Shown one piece after another: positions 47,036 to 59,892 of a stretch of 64,000 bases of DNA. The stretch is from Epiperipatus broadwayi (lineage: Eukaryota > Onychophora > Udeonychophora > Euonychophora > Peripatidae). Made by a program: the position numbers and the translations under genes. The notes beneath the pieces were generated by a model that saw nothing but the letters and a program-made list of their open reading frames with translations, had not been told where the DNA came from and made no database searches. The DNA lies in NCBI GenBank assembly GCA_028023455.1, contig JAQFVV010006215.1, forward strand, positions 12,195,473 to 12,259,472. The letters run 5' to 3'. The stretch's first letter is position 1. The number at the start of each line of letters is the position of its first letter.

Positions 47036-48291
47036 GGTACTAATTGGTACGATAGACCAGCTGTTTGGTGACGTTTCTCTGCTAAAAACACACAATTATA
47101 TCGATCGGTGGCTGACTATGTTTAAATTATTTTTACATTTTCTCAGACTTTTATTAAAATATTTTTCCCCAATTTGTCCGACTTTTATTAAAATATTTTT
47201 ACATTTTCTCCGCCTTTTTAAAAAAATATCTTTATATTTGATACGACTTTTTTACTAATATTTTGACATTTGATACAAGACTCTTTTTTTTACCAATATT
47301 TTGACATTCTTGTAAATAATTTACAATACAAGATTTTATTCAAATATTTGTACATTTTCTTTTCAAAAATGGCAAAATAGACATTGCGTAATAAAGCCAA
47401 CAAAAAAAATCGCTGTATAGTCACCGTATTTTAAAAACAAGAAAAAAAGAACGAAAGTTGAAAAAATCAAAAATTTTGATCTTAAACATTTTTTGGGAGA
47501 GATGGGGAGAAATAATTTGTCATCACTGAGACAAAAGTTATTTTGGGTTTCTTTTTATTTTTAAAAAAAGGTAATAAAAATTGGTTTTAAAAATAAGTTT
47601 TAATATATCAGCAGTATACAAATAAAACAGAAACAAAAATCACTGTACAGCCAAAAAAGTTGCTGTATTTTTTTTAAATAACAAAAAGAACCAAAGTTGA
47701 AAAACTCAAAAGTTTTGAACATGCTTTAATGTTTTTTTAGGGGGGTGGCGGTGGTTGACAAATAATTTGTCATCACTGATTAAACCAAGTTTATGATTTC
47801 CAAAACTAAGTGCAATCTCAGACATTTTATTTGTCTAAAATTTACGTGGCTTTTCGCATGAGTTCTGGAGAAAGATGCTTGGGCAAGACCTTTTGCAATT
47901 TTTTCCACCTTCTAAAACTTGTAGGGATGCCTGGCGACAGTCTTACAATTATTAGTATCAAATATTACATTGGGTAGGGGGTAAGACCTTTAATTAGAAT
48001 GCATATTACAACAGTTATGGCCACTTGAATTCACTACATACTCACATCATATGATAGCGATCTCTTAAGTATGCGTATTCGCATAGTGTTGCGAAGCACA
48101 TTAGCTGGCCGTAATATTTGTGTGCAACGCCATATATACCTGCAACGGCTAATATGAGCCATACTGTTCTATAGGCCGTAAGTCTCTCTGCAAAAGCACA
48201 GAAATATTGGGCAGTGTAAGCAGCATATTTCTGGGGTTTTAGCAGAGAAACAATGCTACCAAGCGGCTGGCCTGGCATACCGATTAGTACC
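47036..48291. mobile_element. Non-autonomous TIR element, 1.26 kb, 38 bp from a USP34 splice acceptor
   Basis: Ends GGTACTAATTGGTACGATAG and, reversed, GGTACTAATCGGTATGCCAG, continuing with ctg.ttgg and tttctctgctaaaa on both sides (about 55 bp). The inside has two diverged copies of a ~240-bp unit (47400-47540 and 47640-47780: gttgaaaaa.tcaaaa.tttt, acaaataatttgtcatcact). Right subterminal part has ccaagcggctggcctggc and ggccgtaatatttgtgtgca, shared with the 11756 element. No transposase. Confidence 0.82.
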
Positions 48292-50556
48292 TTTGAAAAT
48301 TACAACTGTTTTATAGATAGATAATGATTAAATACTAATAAACAGATAATTTCTAACAGATTAATACAATTATCAATGTATAAAAAAATATTTACTAATT
48401 AAATCAAAAAATCATTTTAAATTAATTTATTGTTCAATAGATACATTAGTTTTTTTCATAGTATTTATACTGTAACGGGCACACATGCTGTTAGATTATT
48501 TTAATATTAAAATAAAAAGATCGTAAATAAAAATTGATTTATTAAATAGAGAAAAAAAAAACTTAAACTTAAAAACTGAAAATTAAGTTATATTTAACAT
48601 ATATATTGTTGCACAGATGGAAAACTTTAAAACTATTTTAAGAAAAAAATATTTGAAAGTATTTTTAAAAATATAAAGATTGATATTTTGAAAATAGAAA
48701 TAATGTTGATTTCTATAATCTTAGAAAATGGAAATGATTGTTTTATTAATTAAATGATTGTTCTAAAGGACACTAGCCCTTGGGGCACTCGAATAATTAA
48801 ATGGTCAGATAAGAGAATAAAAAGAAATTAAATGACCTACGCAAGCACGAAGCCACAGTGCGGACCGTAAATGGAACATGAGAGCCAGTGACATTATGTT
48901 TGAATGATCTGGAAAAATGCTGATAAGAGGCTAATAAAAATACAAAACACCAAAGATTTGAATTCAGGGGATTATTTATTGTTGTTGTGTTAGATGCTGA
49001 CTATTAATCTACAAGCGGACTAATTTCAGGACAAGCAGCTGATGCCTCCAGAAAACAGTTCTTGACCAACTGAATGGCAAGTAGCGGCTCCATTTCAAAG
49101 GACAAGCAGTCTACAAGAGTGATCACAAAAATGGACAAAACAGACTTCAGGCAATCTACCATGGAAAGTATGAACTTTTGTCATTATAGACTGTTTCAAT
49201 ATATCTTCTATAAGCAAAATAAGTTAAACTTAACTTTAAAGGAACTTATCTGACTTAAAGAAAAATTCTAAATTAATTTTATGTGTAAATTAGCAAATTA
49301 ATAATCATTTCCATTTTTCTTTCTTTAATAATGTCGTATTAATTAAATTATTTGACTGTATTTAAATTTTAGTTGGGTGTGGACGGCTATATAGATTCGT
49401 TAAGTTTGTTAGTTTAAGGGAGGGTTAATCTTGGATTAGTTGTTTCGCGGCTAAATTAGGTTAATGTATTGGATATATTGGTGTAATTAATAAATGTAGT
49501 ATGAAGATCCACTTACATGCAGGATCACCTTTATGCCGCACTTGGGAAAAGTAATCTCATTCTTATTGACCATTGGAAGCAGACGTGTTCCCTGCTCCTT
49601 GGATCAACCCTTTAGTCTACGGATGGGATGGTAAGTCGGCAAAAAGTACCGCAATCCCTTCCTATGGAGTTTTCTATTTATTTATTTTATTGTTCTTCTT
49701 ACAGACAGATGGAACATTCCTGTACTGGACAAGAGACAATTTCTTCTATATAAACCTGCTATTCAGATATGTATCCCTCTGACAGTATGGTACTGTGCCA
49801 ACACATTCATGCTGCATTGAATACATCAATATATCAGATAGACTTGTGTTGGTTTGACTGCGAACTTTTGGCCTAGAGTTAAATAAGGACTATAGGATAT
49901 TTTCTTTTTCGAATGAATCCGTATAGTGTATCTACACTCAATATTATAAAACAAACTCTTATTAAAATCCATCTGAGTGGACTGTTTAAAAGAATAATTT
50001 AAATTTAAAAATTAATATTAAAATATAAACAAGATAAATTTTATTCCTCAATTTTAAATATTTATATTTGTGTCAATAAATCTTTTTGTGTATGTTATTT
50101 CTGGCAATAGCTTACTTTTTTATTTTATTGAAATGTCTTTATTAAAATATATTTTAAGAAGTAATATTAAGTTTCTGCATCTCCAATGAGCTAGTGGCAT
50201 GGGCTGACGGTCGACAAAATATATATGTAAAAATCAGATCTTAACAGTACATATCTGCCTACTATATAAATTTTCCAGGTTCCAATAGCCCAGTGGCGCC
50301 CTGTACGGCAGATACATAAGACTCTTATGCTAGGCATTATCAAATGTCCTTGCACAAAGTCTGCCGTAAAGAAAATTACAGCAGATAAACTTGTAAATTT
50401 GTATATAATGCGCTACATTAATAATGGAAGTTGGGTCAGAGCATTAGAATACTCACACACACCAATTTAAAGTAACATGAAATTGACACAGAAATATTGT
50501 ACATGCATAATAAACTCATGTATTTTTTATTTTCTTTTTTATATATTTTTATGATA
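48292..50556. other. Intron sequence with unidentified mixed-composition segments
   Basis: 48292-48770 is AT-rich. 48780-49150, 49370-49870 and 50180-50380 have more balanced composition (for example cggaccgtaaatggaacatg, ttggattagttgtttcgcgg, tcctatggagttttct) and look like old repeats. A 69-codon plus frame at 49573-49782 has no recognised domain. No gene supported. Confidence 0.5.
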
Positions 50557-51058
50557 TGTCAATTCTTTTACTAATACCACTAATTATTACTTGGTAAAGA
50601 ATCTATTAAAGCAGTTTCCTATTATTACTTTTCGATTGAGCTAGTTGGGATTTATCAGGCACTGAATTAGAGGCCGTCATCCAGGGCATGTTAATTACTT
50701 TATGTAATTAACTGGTGCCTTGAATGACAGGGGTTGAATTTAGTAGTCGAGAAGATCTGTAGCCTGGAAAAGTGGTTGCAGGCTATATACCTTATATATA
50801 GATTTGGCCTGGCTACCTTATATATAGATTTGGCCTGGCTACAGGTACCCTCTGGGTATTAAGCTTCTCTGCCTGAGGGACCGGTGTGATGCAATACTAA
50901 ATTGCAGCTGGTGTAGATCGAATTTATAATAAATAATTTTGTCATATTTTCATACAAGAAAAAGGCAACAATATTTTCGCAATTCTGTTTTTTATTAAAG
51001 AGTAAAACATTTTATTATATTTTTTTTTTTTTATTCGATACTTCTCCCACCCGGTTCA
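50557..51058. repeat. Long direct repeat, left copy (LTR-like), about 500 bp
   Basis: Starts TGTCAATTCTTTTACTAATA and ends cttctcccacccggttca. The same sequence returns at 54801-55305 with substitutions. Contains its own 28-bp tandem duplication (tatatagatttggcctggct). Both strands read TG...CA at the edges, so direction is not fixed. Inference: LTRs of a retroelement, or a repeat flanking a composite unit. Confidence 0.72.
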
Positions 51059-51790
51059 TTTGGCTTTCCCAATGTGGATGCAGAACCATCATATATGACA
51101 GCAATTAATCATATGTCAAATAAAATTAAATAAAAAATTAAAGAAACGTTAAACTGCATATAATTAAAGTTGAAAAATGGTATGATTTAAATCAAAGAAT
51201 GGACCGAAACATTTTTTTTTTTTTTTTTAATGAAAAGAGAGTGAAAAGGTTAAAGGGGGTTTTAAGTAAGGAGAAATAAATATCTTCCAAAGTATTAAAA
51301 AAAAAGCAAAGTATAATGAAAGTTGTGTTGTTGAAAAAACGTAATAGTTTTAGAATAAATTACGAAAATAAAAGTTCCTTAGCTGTAAAGAGTCAAACAA
51401 ATTACATAAATGATAATAAATAAAAAATTTTATAAAAAATTAAAAGAATTAATAATAGATACATATATAATATAATCAGTGGCAGATATATGTTTAGGCA
51501 GGCTAAGTACTTTTAGAGACAGATAGAGACGATAGGACTAAAGGGGTTGGAGTCAGCGGTATGCTTTGAATAAATATTTGAAATAAAAAAGGAAAAGTAA
51601 ATATGAGTAGAAAACCCAATCTCGTTTAAAAATCCACAGGTAGTAGAGAAACAAGAGATAACAGACTCAGATGATGATCAAAACGATGATGAATATGATA
51701 AAAGCCAAGATGAAAGAAATGTGTCAAGAATTCAAGCAAAGTCAGCAACAATGCTGGCAGAGCTCAAAGCGGAAATGAGATGTGAAATAA

Positions 51791-52390
51791 TGGGAAGAGG
51801 AAAATCAGGTAGCTATAGAAGCTGTAGAGATAGACTTGACTAAAAAAAATCAGAAAATAGAAATGGAAGTGATAAAAGACATAAAAATTGAATTAGAACC
51901 AAATAGGGTTGAAACAGATAAGGTGGAAACAAATATAGAAATGGATAGAGAGTGGATACAGATAGATAGTCTGGTGGAAAAAGTAGAAAATGTGGATCAA
52001 ACGGTAAAAGACAATGTAAAAGTTTATGAGTTGACTAAAATAACTGTTCGTTTTAAGCATAAATGTAAAATAAAGAAAAAGATTAAGGAGAATAATTTTA
52101 AAGTAGAAGTTCTTTATAGAATGATCTTGTTTAATACATGCAAAAAGACTCTAGAAAGTGAATTAATTTCATTCACTAGTGTTCATGTGATCAGTAAAAA
52201 AGTGAGACCCTTTAAAAAAATGTGGAGTTTTGCTCAGAAAAAAAGTTTTCTGATTTACAAGCAAGAAAATAAAATGGAATGTGAAAGAAACAAGATAGTA
52301 AATTCTAGGCAAGTGAAAGACAAAAGGGGGAAAGGAATGTATATTAGAAAATTAGTAGGAAGAAAGAAAGAACCGCCTGACCGAGAGTAA
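51791..52390 (+). CDS. Unrecognised Lys/Glu-rich open frame inside the repeat-flanked unit
   Basis: About 200 codons open after a stop at 51788; the first in-frame ATG is near 51863. The N-terminal half is highly charged and coiled-coil-like (EEENQVAIEAVEIDLTKKNQ, EVIKDIKIELEPNRVETDKV); the C-terminal half is basic (KHKCKIKKKIKENNFK, KRGKGMYIRKLVGRKKEP). Just upstream other frames encode DSDDDQNDDEYDKSQDERN and AKSATMLAELKAEM, suggesting frameshifted gag-like coding sequence. No protease, reverse transcriptase or integrase motif is seen nearby. Function unknown; it could be a decayed gag. Confidence 0.4.
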   Translation, partial: WEEENQVAIEAVEIDLTKKNQKIEMEVIKDIKIELEPNRVETDKVETNIEMDREWIQIDSLVEKVENVDQTVKDNVKVYELTKITVRFKHKCKIKKKIKENNFKVEVLYRMILFNTCKKTLESELISFTSVHVISKKVRPFKKMWSFAQKKSFLIYKQENKMECERNKIVNSRQVKDKRGKGMYIRKLVGRKKEPPDRE

Positions 52391-54800
52391 TTGACATTAA
52401 TTGGAGGGAAGAAAAATGGAAAGAAACAAAGAACTGGAAATGGATAACGAGTTTGAATAAAAATTATTTCGATGTGAGTGATAAACCTCAATATGAGAAT
52501 TTTGTATTTAAAGTAAAATAATAAATCTAAAAATAAATTAGTAATCAGAATATGGAAAAACGAAGACAATGTTAGTAACCAAGAAAAAAATATATAAATA
52601 ATAATTTTGACAGATATAAAGTGAAGAAATGAAATGAAGTGTTTTCAATGAGGCACCATCAAATAAAAGTTTTTTTAAATACACGCATGTTAATAAAAGA
52701 AAGTTAAATAAATGGTTTAAAGTAATATTCGTAAGGTTTAATATAAACAAATAGATAATGTAAATGGAATATCAATCTAAGTTATGTTAGGAATGTAGAA
52801 GGAATTGTAATTGAAAGAAAGGAGGTTAGAAGAAGAGAAGTAAGATTTAGGGAAGGAGTAAAAGTGTAAGGCTGTAGGCTGGGTGAAAATAGTACCCGTA
52901 ACGGACTATCAGGGAAACATTCTCAGGGCCAGGGTTCAGAAACTTCTGGGCCAATCCCTTTATTCTTTAAATATGTGCTCTGGGAATAATCAGAGTAAGC
53001 CGCAGATCAGTTCTTGAGAGAGGGTCCCCATTCTCTTTAAATATGCACACTGAAAACCACCAGTTAGTTGCAGATTCGTTCATGGGGAGAATCCCCACAT
53101 ATTCTAAATATTATAGCGTAAGCCGAATGGTCAGTCGAGGGATCCTGCCATTCTCTTGGATGTAATCTCATCGTCTGAGCACATCCCAATGTCCGGTAAA
53201 AACCCAGCATAGAAGCTTCATTTATATATGTGTCAGTTGGTATAAGCCAGGCAAAGCCTGCGTCCGCATCTTCTCAAAAAAAAATCCCTGGCTCACCAGA
53301 AAGGAGTGTTATCTTCGTGGTCGTCATTCAGCACCAATCATTGTAAGCAATGTTGTCAGCCTAGAAGAAGAAAAAGATAATCAAAGAAGATTGCCCTCAG
53401 TGTATGTAGTTCCAGATCGCCAGTAAAAAAAGTAAACTTAGAAAAATAATAATTAATGTAAATATTTCAAAATTGTTAAGGAAGTTATAAGAGATAAAAT
53501 GGTCAAACGGACACATTTTACTCTTGCCGGAAGAGCGGTGTACTGAAAAGAATTTATAATTAATTAAATTTTAAACAAAAATATTGCAGAATTATTTTAT
53601 CAAGAAATGATTAAAGTAAAAATCTCATTTGAAAAAATTAATTATAAAAGTTTAAAAAAGAGAAGTATAATTTAGAAAGTTTAGAGTTTTTTTTTTATAA
53701 GCGCAGATTGCCACAGGGCAAATCAACATATCATGTATTAGCATAAGTTTTACTACTTTAAAATAATAATAATAATAAAAACAATTTGAGGTGGAAGAAA
53801 TTTAACTAAATAAAAAAGATTTAAAAACTATATTTCTCTCTTTTCATTTATTTAAAAGAAAATAAGAAAATGTGTGTGATGATTTTAAAAAATACATTAA
53901 AAAGTGTATATATGTATGCATATATAAAAAAAAAAAGTTGAATTTAAATATTGCTCGACTGATAAGCAAAGATGGAATGGGAATAATTAATCTAAGAAGA
54001 AATGCGAACTAAGAAACAATGGGAATTTAATTCATAAATTTAATTAATTTAAAATTTAATCAAACTGATTTGGAAGGATAAGAGCAATAAGAAGGCCACA
54101 TATAAATAGGCCTGGAAAATACTTGTCATCTTTTCGCAATGTTATTCCAGTCTGTGCAAATAAAACTTTTTTTTGTGAACGCAAAGAAAACCATGCATTG
54201 CTAATCAGAAGTCGAAGTATACGGCTGTACTCCAGTCTCTGACCGCCCTAGAATATCTGAAGGTCTCTAATTAGCCGCAATAAACTTCTAACAACCTGAG
54301 CTGTTCGAACAATTGTCTGCCGGACTGAAATGCAACAAGGAACTATATTCACTGTAAAATCCAAATTCCAACCGGTTGGTAACACATGCTCTTCACAGGA
54401 GAAAGAAAGCAGCCATCTATCCAGAGGAATGTGTATCTGAAAAACTTATAGGTAATAGTAATTTCTTTATTCCCATTCTTAGTGTGTCATTAAATTGTTA
54501 TTGTAGCCACTGCAATCTTTGAGGTATCTGGAGTCAATGGAAATGCATAAAAGAACTATTTATGTGCAGGTTAATGTAATGAACAGATAGTCCTAGAACT
54601 TTCTGAATCATACAAACCAACAGCTTATATGACAGAATGGGTGTGAGTTGTATATAATATTTTAATGCTTCATGTTTATTTGTAATATGTGCCCGGTATA
54701 TTATGTGTAATCAGTATTTTATTCAGGAAAGGGATGAATTAGTCCTCTAATTAATTTAAACTATTTTAAAATAAATTATTTTGGAAATTAGTATTTTGTT
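52391..54800. other. Interior of the repeat-flanked unit, no gene recognised
   Basis: 52880-53400 is GC-richer (cgtaacggactatcagggaa, agggtccccattctctttaa recurring as atggggagaatcccc) with three diverged sub-copies of a ~90-bp unit. 54100-54470 has a TATA-like catataaataggcc followed ~70 bases later by aataaaact, as in an LTR promoter/polyA pair. No pol motif in any frame. Confidence 0.5.
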
Positions 54801-55305
54801 GGTCAATTCTTTTACTAATACCACTAATTAACACTTGGTAAAGAATCTATTAAAGCAGTTTATTATATTACTTTTCGATTGAGCTATTTGGGATTTATCA
54901 GGCGCTGAATTAAAGGTTATCATTAAGGGCATGTTAGTTACTTCGTGTAATTACCCGGCACCTGAAATTTACTTCACAACAAATAAAGTGACACTGTTTG
55001 ACAGGAGTTGAATTCATCAGCGGAAGAAGTTCTGTAGCTTGGAAATGTGGCTGTAAATTATACCTTGTAGAATTTCGGTCTAGCTATAGGTACCCCCTGA
55101 ATATTCTGCTTCTCTGCCTGAGGGATCATTGTGATGGAATACTAAATTGCAGCTGGAGTAGATCGAATTTATAATAATTTTGTCACATTTTTTTTATATA
55201 AGAAATTAACAATTTATTTTACAATTGTGTTTTTTTTATTTATTAAAGAGTAAAAATCTTTTATTCTATACATATATTTTATTCGATACTTCTCCCATTG
55301 GTTCA
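54801..55305. repeat. Long direct repeat, right copy (LTR-like)
   Basis: Partner of 50557-51058. Differs by a ~30-bp insertion (atttacttcacaacaaataa region) and lacks the 28-bp duplication. Divergence is clearly higher than between the two Ty3 LTRs, judged by eye. Confidence 0.72.
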
Positions 55306-55579
55306 GTATATATATATATAAACAAATAAAACTATGCCAATTTGATTTTAAAATTCTTCTACTGTTATAAATTATAAAAATAAAAAGAATAGAAAAACTG
55401 CATTCATTATTGTAGAGTATAATTATGGCTCATTAAAAGAAAAGCATTTTTAAGAATTTTATTGAACAGATTGTTTCCAATTATGAAATTACTAGAAATA
55501 CAGCATGGTTTTAAAAATAAAATGAAGACTTTACAAAATCATCACAATTCTAATTTAAATCATAGGTTGTCACCTTTTT

Positions 55580-56520
55580 ATATAATATTTTGATTAAACA
55601 GTATTATTTTAATCATTCTTTAAATCATGATAGAAGAAATTTAATAACTGCTTCTATCTTATTGATTCATTTGGGTTTATACAATGATATCTATCTTGAT
55701 AAAGCTAATTCATCTTTTTGTAATCTTAAAATTAGAGAAAATTTTACAGATTTGACCAAATTATTTGATTCAGTTAATCGTGAAGATATGTAACAATGTT
55801 TGAAAAGAGATGAAGGTCCACAAAATTTAATTTATAAATATATAGCTGTTATATATGGTATGAAAAAAATCATTATTAATCAGAACTAAAGATATGGTGT
55901 ACAGTTGTGCACTAATTCCAACATCAGTACGATTTTCATAAGAATGGTAACTGGAATAGTTTGTATTCTGTTTATAAAACCGGCATGGCTTTTTAATCTA
56001 AGTCAATTAAATGCAAAATTAAAAATTTGATCTTTTTGCTTTTTAAATTAACAAAAGCTATCAATAAAAAATTGATTTAGTAATTAATATTCAACCCCCC
56101 CCCTCCCCCAATGCTGCTACATCAGCAAGTGAAAAGGGAAAAATCTTAAATTATTTTGCCTTGAATAGTTAGCAGCTTGAAAATGTGAACTAGTTAAATA
56201 TCTTGGTGGCTTTTAGATAGAAAGACAAATCTTGATATTAAAGTGAAATTAGGACTCAAATACACTGCAGCTGTAATTAGTTGCAAATAGGACTATTAGT
56301 CTATCAATTTATTGTACCGAAATAAGACAAAGATGTCTACTGATAAACTAAAAAAAAAAAAAAAGTTAAAAAAATTCCATTTAAAAATGCTTCATATTTT
56401 TAAAATATTGAAGCAATGGATCCGGAAGTCAGATCCATGCTTCACAGCCTTACATAAACCAACTGGTATTTTAAACCTGGTTCCTGTATGTAGAAAAGTA
56501 TTTAACAGAATTTTGCATTA
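55580..56520 (+). pseudogene. LINE reverse transcriptase relic
   Basis: Seen: ASILLIHLGLYNDIYL, then FTDLTKLFDSVNREDM, stop, QCLKRDEGPQNLIYKYIAVI and YGMKKIIINQN. Known: this matches the LINE block xxDLTKAFDxVNRExxWxxLxxxGxPxxxIxxI. Further on, KYLGG followed by LDIKVKL and YTAAVISCK parallels the YLGS...D.EI..RI block. The FADD catalytic motif between the two is not preserved. Multiple stops: a dead copy. Confidence 0.78.
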
Positions 56521-56699
56521 AATAGAAATAATTTATTAAAGTAAATGCACTTAAAAAACTATTTTTTTCATAAAAATATCTTTTGTCATAATTTATGAAA
56601 TAAGCATGTATGTGTGCTAAACATATATGTATAAATTAATGCAGGATTCTGTTAAAACTAAAATTAAACGTTATATATTAACAAACACATAAAATAATA

Positions 56700-57315
56700 T
56701 TTTATTTATTTTATGCCTATGTTGAAAATATTTCGTGTGGTTCATCTTAGCTAAGCTTTCCAACATTCCTGAATTAATTAATTTTAAATTAGAGTTTCGT
56801 TTCGGGGCAATTAAGTTTGGTCTCCTCAATAAGAAATTAGAAGTTAAATCAAAATTAGATTACAAAATCTTAAAGTTTGATTTTGTAAAAAAAAAAATTG
56901 TTTTGAAACAAAGGAGAGCGGAGGCTTGTCAAGATTGAATGATACGAAATACAATAGAGTGAGTTTGGGCTGAAAAGTATAAATAGTGGGGAGAACAAAA
57001 GAAGAGGGATCAGATTACATTTTGTTGAAGAGACAGAATGTTACATGATATTGTTGAAATGCTTAATTTTTCGTACGAGACCACAGATGGCGGCTAGCTC
57101 CATCAGTTTTGCCTGCCGTCCAGGTCTCTATCCAGCAGAATGCCGAAGACTATAGGGTTTTTAAGTGAATTGAACTGTCTGCCTGCAGTCTGTACTGGTG
57201 CTTCACAGACCAAACACACTACCTGTAAAATGAATTTCTTGTCGGCAAATTAATCAAGGCATTGTGGGAATTGTGTACCATCGCCAAGACCCAAATTCTG
57301 GTGCCGGTAACATTT
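56700..57315 (+). mobile_element. LTR-like segment with TATA box and primer-binding-site-like end
   Basis: A promoter-like agtataaatagtggggaga lies at 56978-56996, followed by GC-richer sequence (ccacagatggcggctagctc, gtctgcctgcagtctgtact). It ends with caaattctggtgccggtaac (57290-57310); TGGTGCCGGTAAC has the form of a tRNA primer-binding site. Inference: the 3' part of an LTR plus leader of another retroelement. No second copy in the window. Confidence 0.42.
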
Positions 57316-59890
57316 TAAAATACTCCTTACAAACTTTTTACCTTCCATTTCGTTCTCATCAATCTTTATTTGTCTTATTAGTATTAAATCTTTGATTTCC
57401 TATAATGTAATTTAATCAATGTAACTTTATACACTATGTAATTTAACCCTTGATCATTCTTTATAATTCCCATGCTTTCCTTCGCTAAAACTTATTTCTT
57501 AAATCAAATCTGTATAATATATTTTGCTTATTATTTATGTGGTATTAATATTTATCTATAGGGATATATTTTTAATGTTTAATATTACCATTTATATGTT
57601 TGTTTCGCTAGTTTGCCAGTTCGATCTTCTCGATAAAGCTTATTCATTCCTTCGTATGTTTGAGGGCTATAAGAGATATTTTATTAAAAAAATAAGGGGA
57701 AGAGAAATTATAAAACATCTTAAATCAAGCGTACGGGGCAAATTATTTATTCAAAGTATTTATAAAGATTTCTTTTAGCCTTGCTTTATCGGGAAGATTA
57801 CTGGTTTATAAAATAAGTTTAGTTAAACCTATGGGTTATCATGTGTGTGCAAGCTTGGGTTAAAATCAAATTATTTGAAGTCATTAGACTTCAAAGAACC
57901 GGCGATATATTAGTGCTGAGTCTGGATTCTGGTAAATCCGTTTTTTTTTAGTGCTGCTTTTATTTCATTAATTCTCGAATTAGCTTGGGAAAATTATATT
58001 ATATATTTGTTTTCTGCTGTGAGGATGTCTAGAGTTGATTTGTTGTCATGCAAGTTTATTGCTCAGTTTACCTTCGGATTCGCAAGATCAAAAAAAAAAA
58101 AAAAATCTTTTATTTGCCCGGATTATCATGGCCACCAAATTTATTTAAATGTTCTTCGATTTTCTCAGGATATGAAGGATTTACATAAATGTTTAGCTAG
58201 CTGAGCTAGGCTGGCTGACTTTTTTTGTTCTTTCACTTGAAATTTGTCTTTGTGCGAATGCGCATAAGTATTCCCATTCCTGTTTTTCTTATTTGGACTT
58301 TCACGTTCAACTTCATGCAAATTCAGATAGTCTGGTTAATTTTACTTCCAGGCATTAATAAGATTCCTATGCATCAAGCAGTCATCAGCAAGTACTTAGT
58401 CTTTCGCATTTGACAGCAAATCAAATCTTTTTAATTTTCTGTTAATAATGGGTTTGGGGAGAATATCATTACTTTCAATATAAACTAGATTTATTTTTGT
58501 GTGCGTCACTATCTTCGGATTGATTTCCTGGGGCCGGACTAAACGAAATAATATTGTAAAATTTCATTGAGTTATTAATAAATTATTGTAAAGTCATTCG
58601 AGCTTGCTCACGCAAAATATCTTAAATGAGTAAGTGTTGAGGTGGGTTAGGTGGCAAACAACTTTCTTACCGCAAAGGAATTTTAGATTTCAATATTGTG
58701 CTTTTATTTAATGATTTGGGAATGTGTTATTTAGGAATAGCGAAGGATAAAGCCTCCAATTTTATTAATATCCTTATTAAAGTATCTATTCTTAATATAA
58801 ACTAAATAGTCGCTTCTTATTATCTGTATGCTGATATTTTTAATGTTTATCTATTTTTTAATCTCTGATGATCCAAGTATTGCATAAGACTTTCACACGT
58901 ACCCTGAGTTATATATCATTACTCGAGGTAGGTTAATGATTTAATTTTTAGTTGATTGTTTCTCCCTGATGCTAGCGGGACGGGTGGAAGAATGTAGATC
59001 TAGGCGTGTCTCGGATATGTTGTTGATTCGTTGTTAGATTCAAAAAACAGACGAATAGGGCAGAGTCCATAGTTTTTATATCTCATGTATGATTGGTCTC
59101 GAGGTACTTCCGTCTAGATTTCGAACCAGGTTAAATCAGCATATACATTCAACCAGCACAATATGAAGACAAAATTAATGTTTTTCAGCTTGTGCATATA
59201 ATACTACTGAAATTACAATTGTAAGAGAACATCTTTAGCAATGGCACATGTAAGTAAAGATTAAAAAAATACTTTCTAAGAAAAAATATTTGCAATGAAT
59301 ATGAGTAAGGCTTTTCTAAAAGAGACAGATCCCATTTATGTTAAATTATCTCAACAATATGTTAAAAGGGTATAATATCAACTATCCTCATTAAGATAAA
59401 GAATTAGCCATTGAATGGATAATTTCTAGAAAAAAAAAAAAGTTAAAAGATTGCATTGCAAGACTTCAAATAACAGACTTAAGGCTGAATAAAGTGGATA
59501 TAGTTCTGTTTCACAGATTTATATAGTCAACGTAAAACTCAACTTTAACTTATTGCTATTCTATGCTCCTCTTTTTTTTTTCAAAATTAAGTTTTGGGTA
59601 TATTCACTTATGAGAAGTAGCTAATGATATACAATTTGTTTTTTAATTTTATCAGTATTTTTTTATGTTCAGTTCTGATACATAATTTATTAAAATTTAA
59701 TAAAAAATAAATAAAAATAACTTTATGAATTAAAAAATATAGTGCTTAATAAGACAGTTACTGAAGAATTTTACACTTAACATCTTATTAAGTGATCACA
59801 TAAATAAAGAATATTCATAATCAGCAATAAGTCAAATGATGTTGAATCATCTTGATAAGGCATAAGAAAAATACATTTCACATATAAAGC
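57316..59890. other. Intron sequence, possible retroelement debris
   Basis: Less AT-extreme than average (57780-58640, 58960-59130). Plus-strand frames at 57524-57778 (LDKAYSFLRMFEGYKRYFIK) and 58007-58204 (FICPDYHGHQIYLNVLRFSQ) look protein-like but I do not recognise them. They may belong to the retroelement whose LTR-like part precedes them. Confidence 0.45.
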
Positions 59891-59892
59891 TT

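Noticed and set aside
49628-49705. gtaagt ... cttacag arrangement that looks like a tiny intron in a plus-strand frame
   Set aside because: Neither side codes for anything recognisable and the host gene is on the other strand; such pairs occur by chance in T-rich DNA.
50270-50345. tagcccagtgg resembling a pol III A box
   Set aside because: No B box at the proper distance downstream, so neither a tRNA nor a SINE call is justified.
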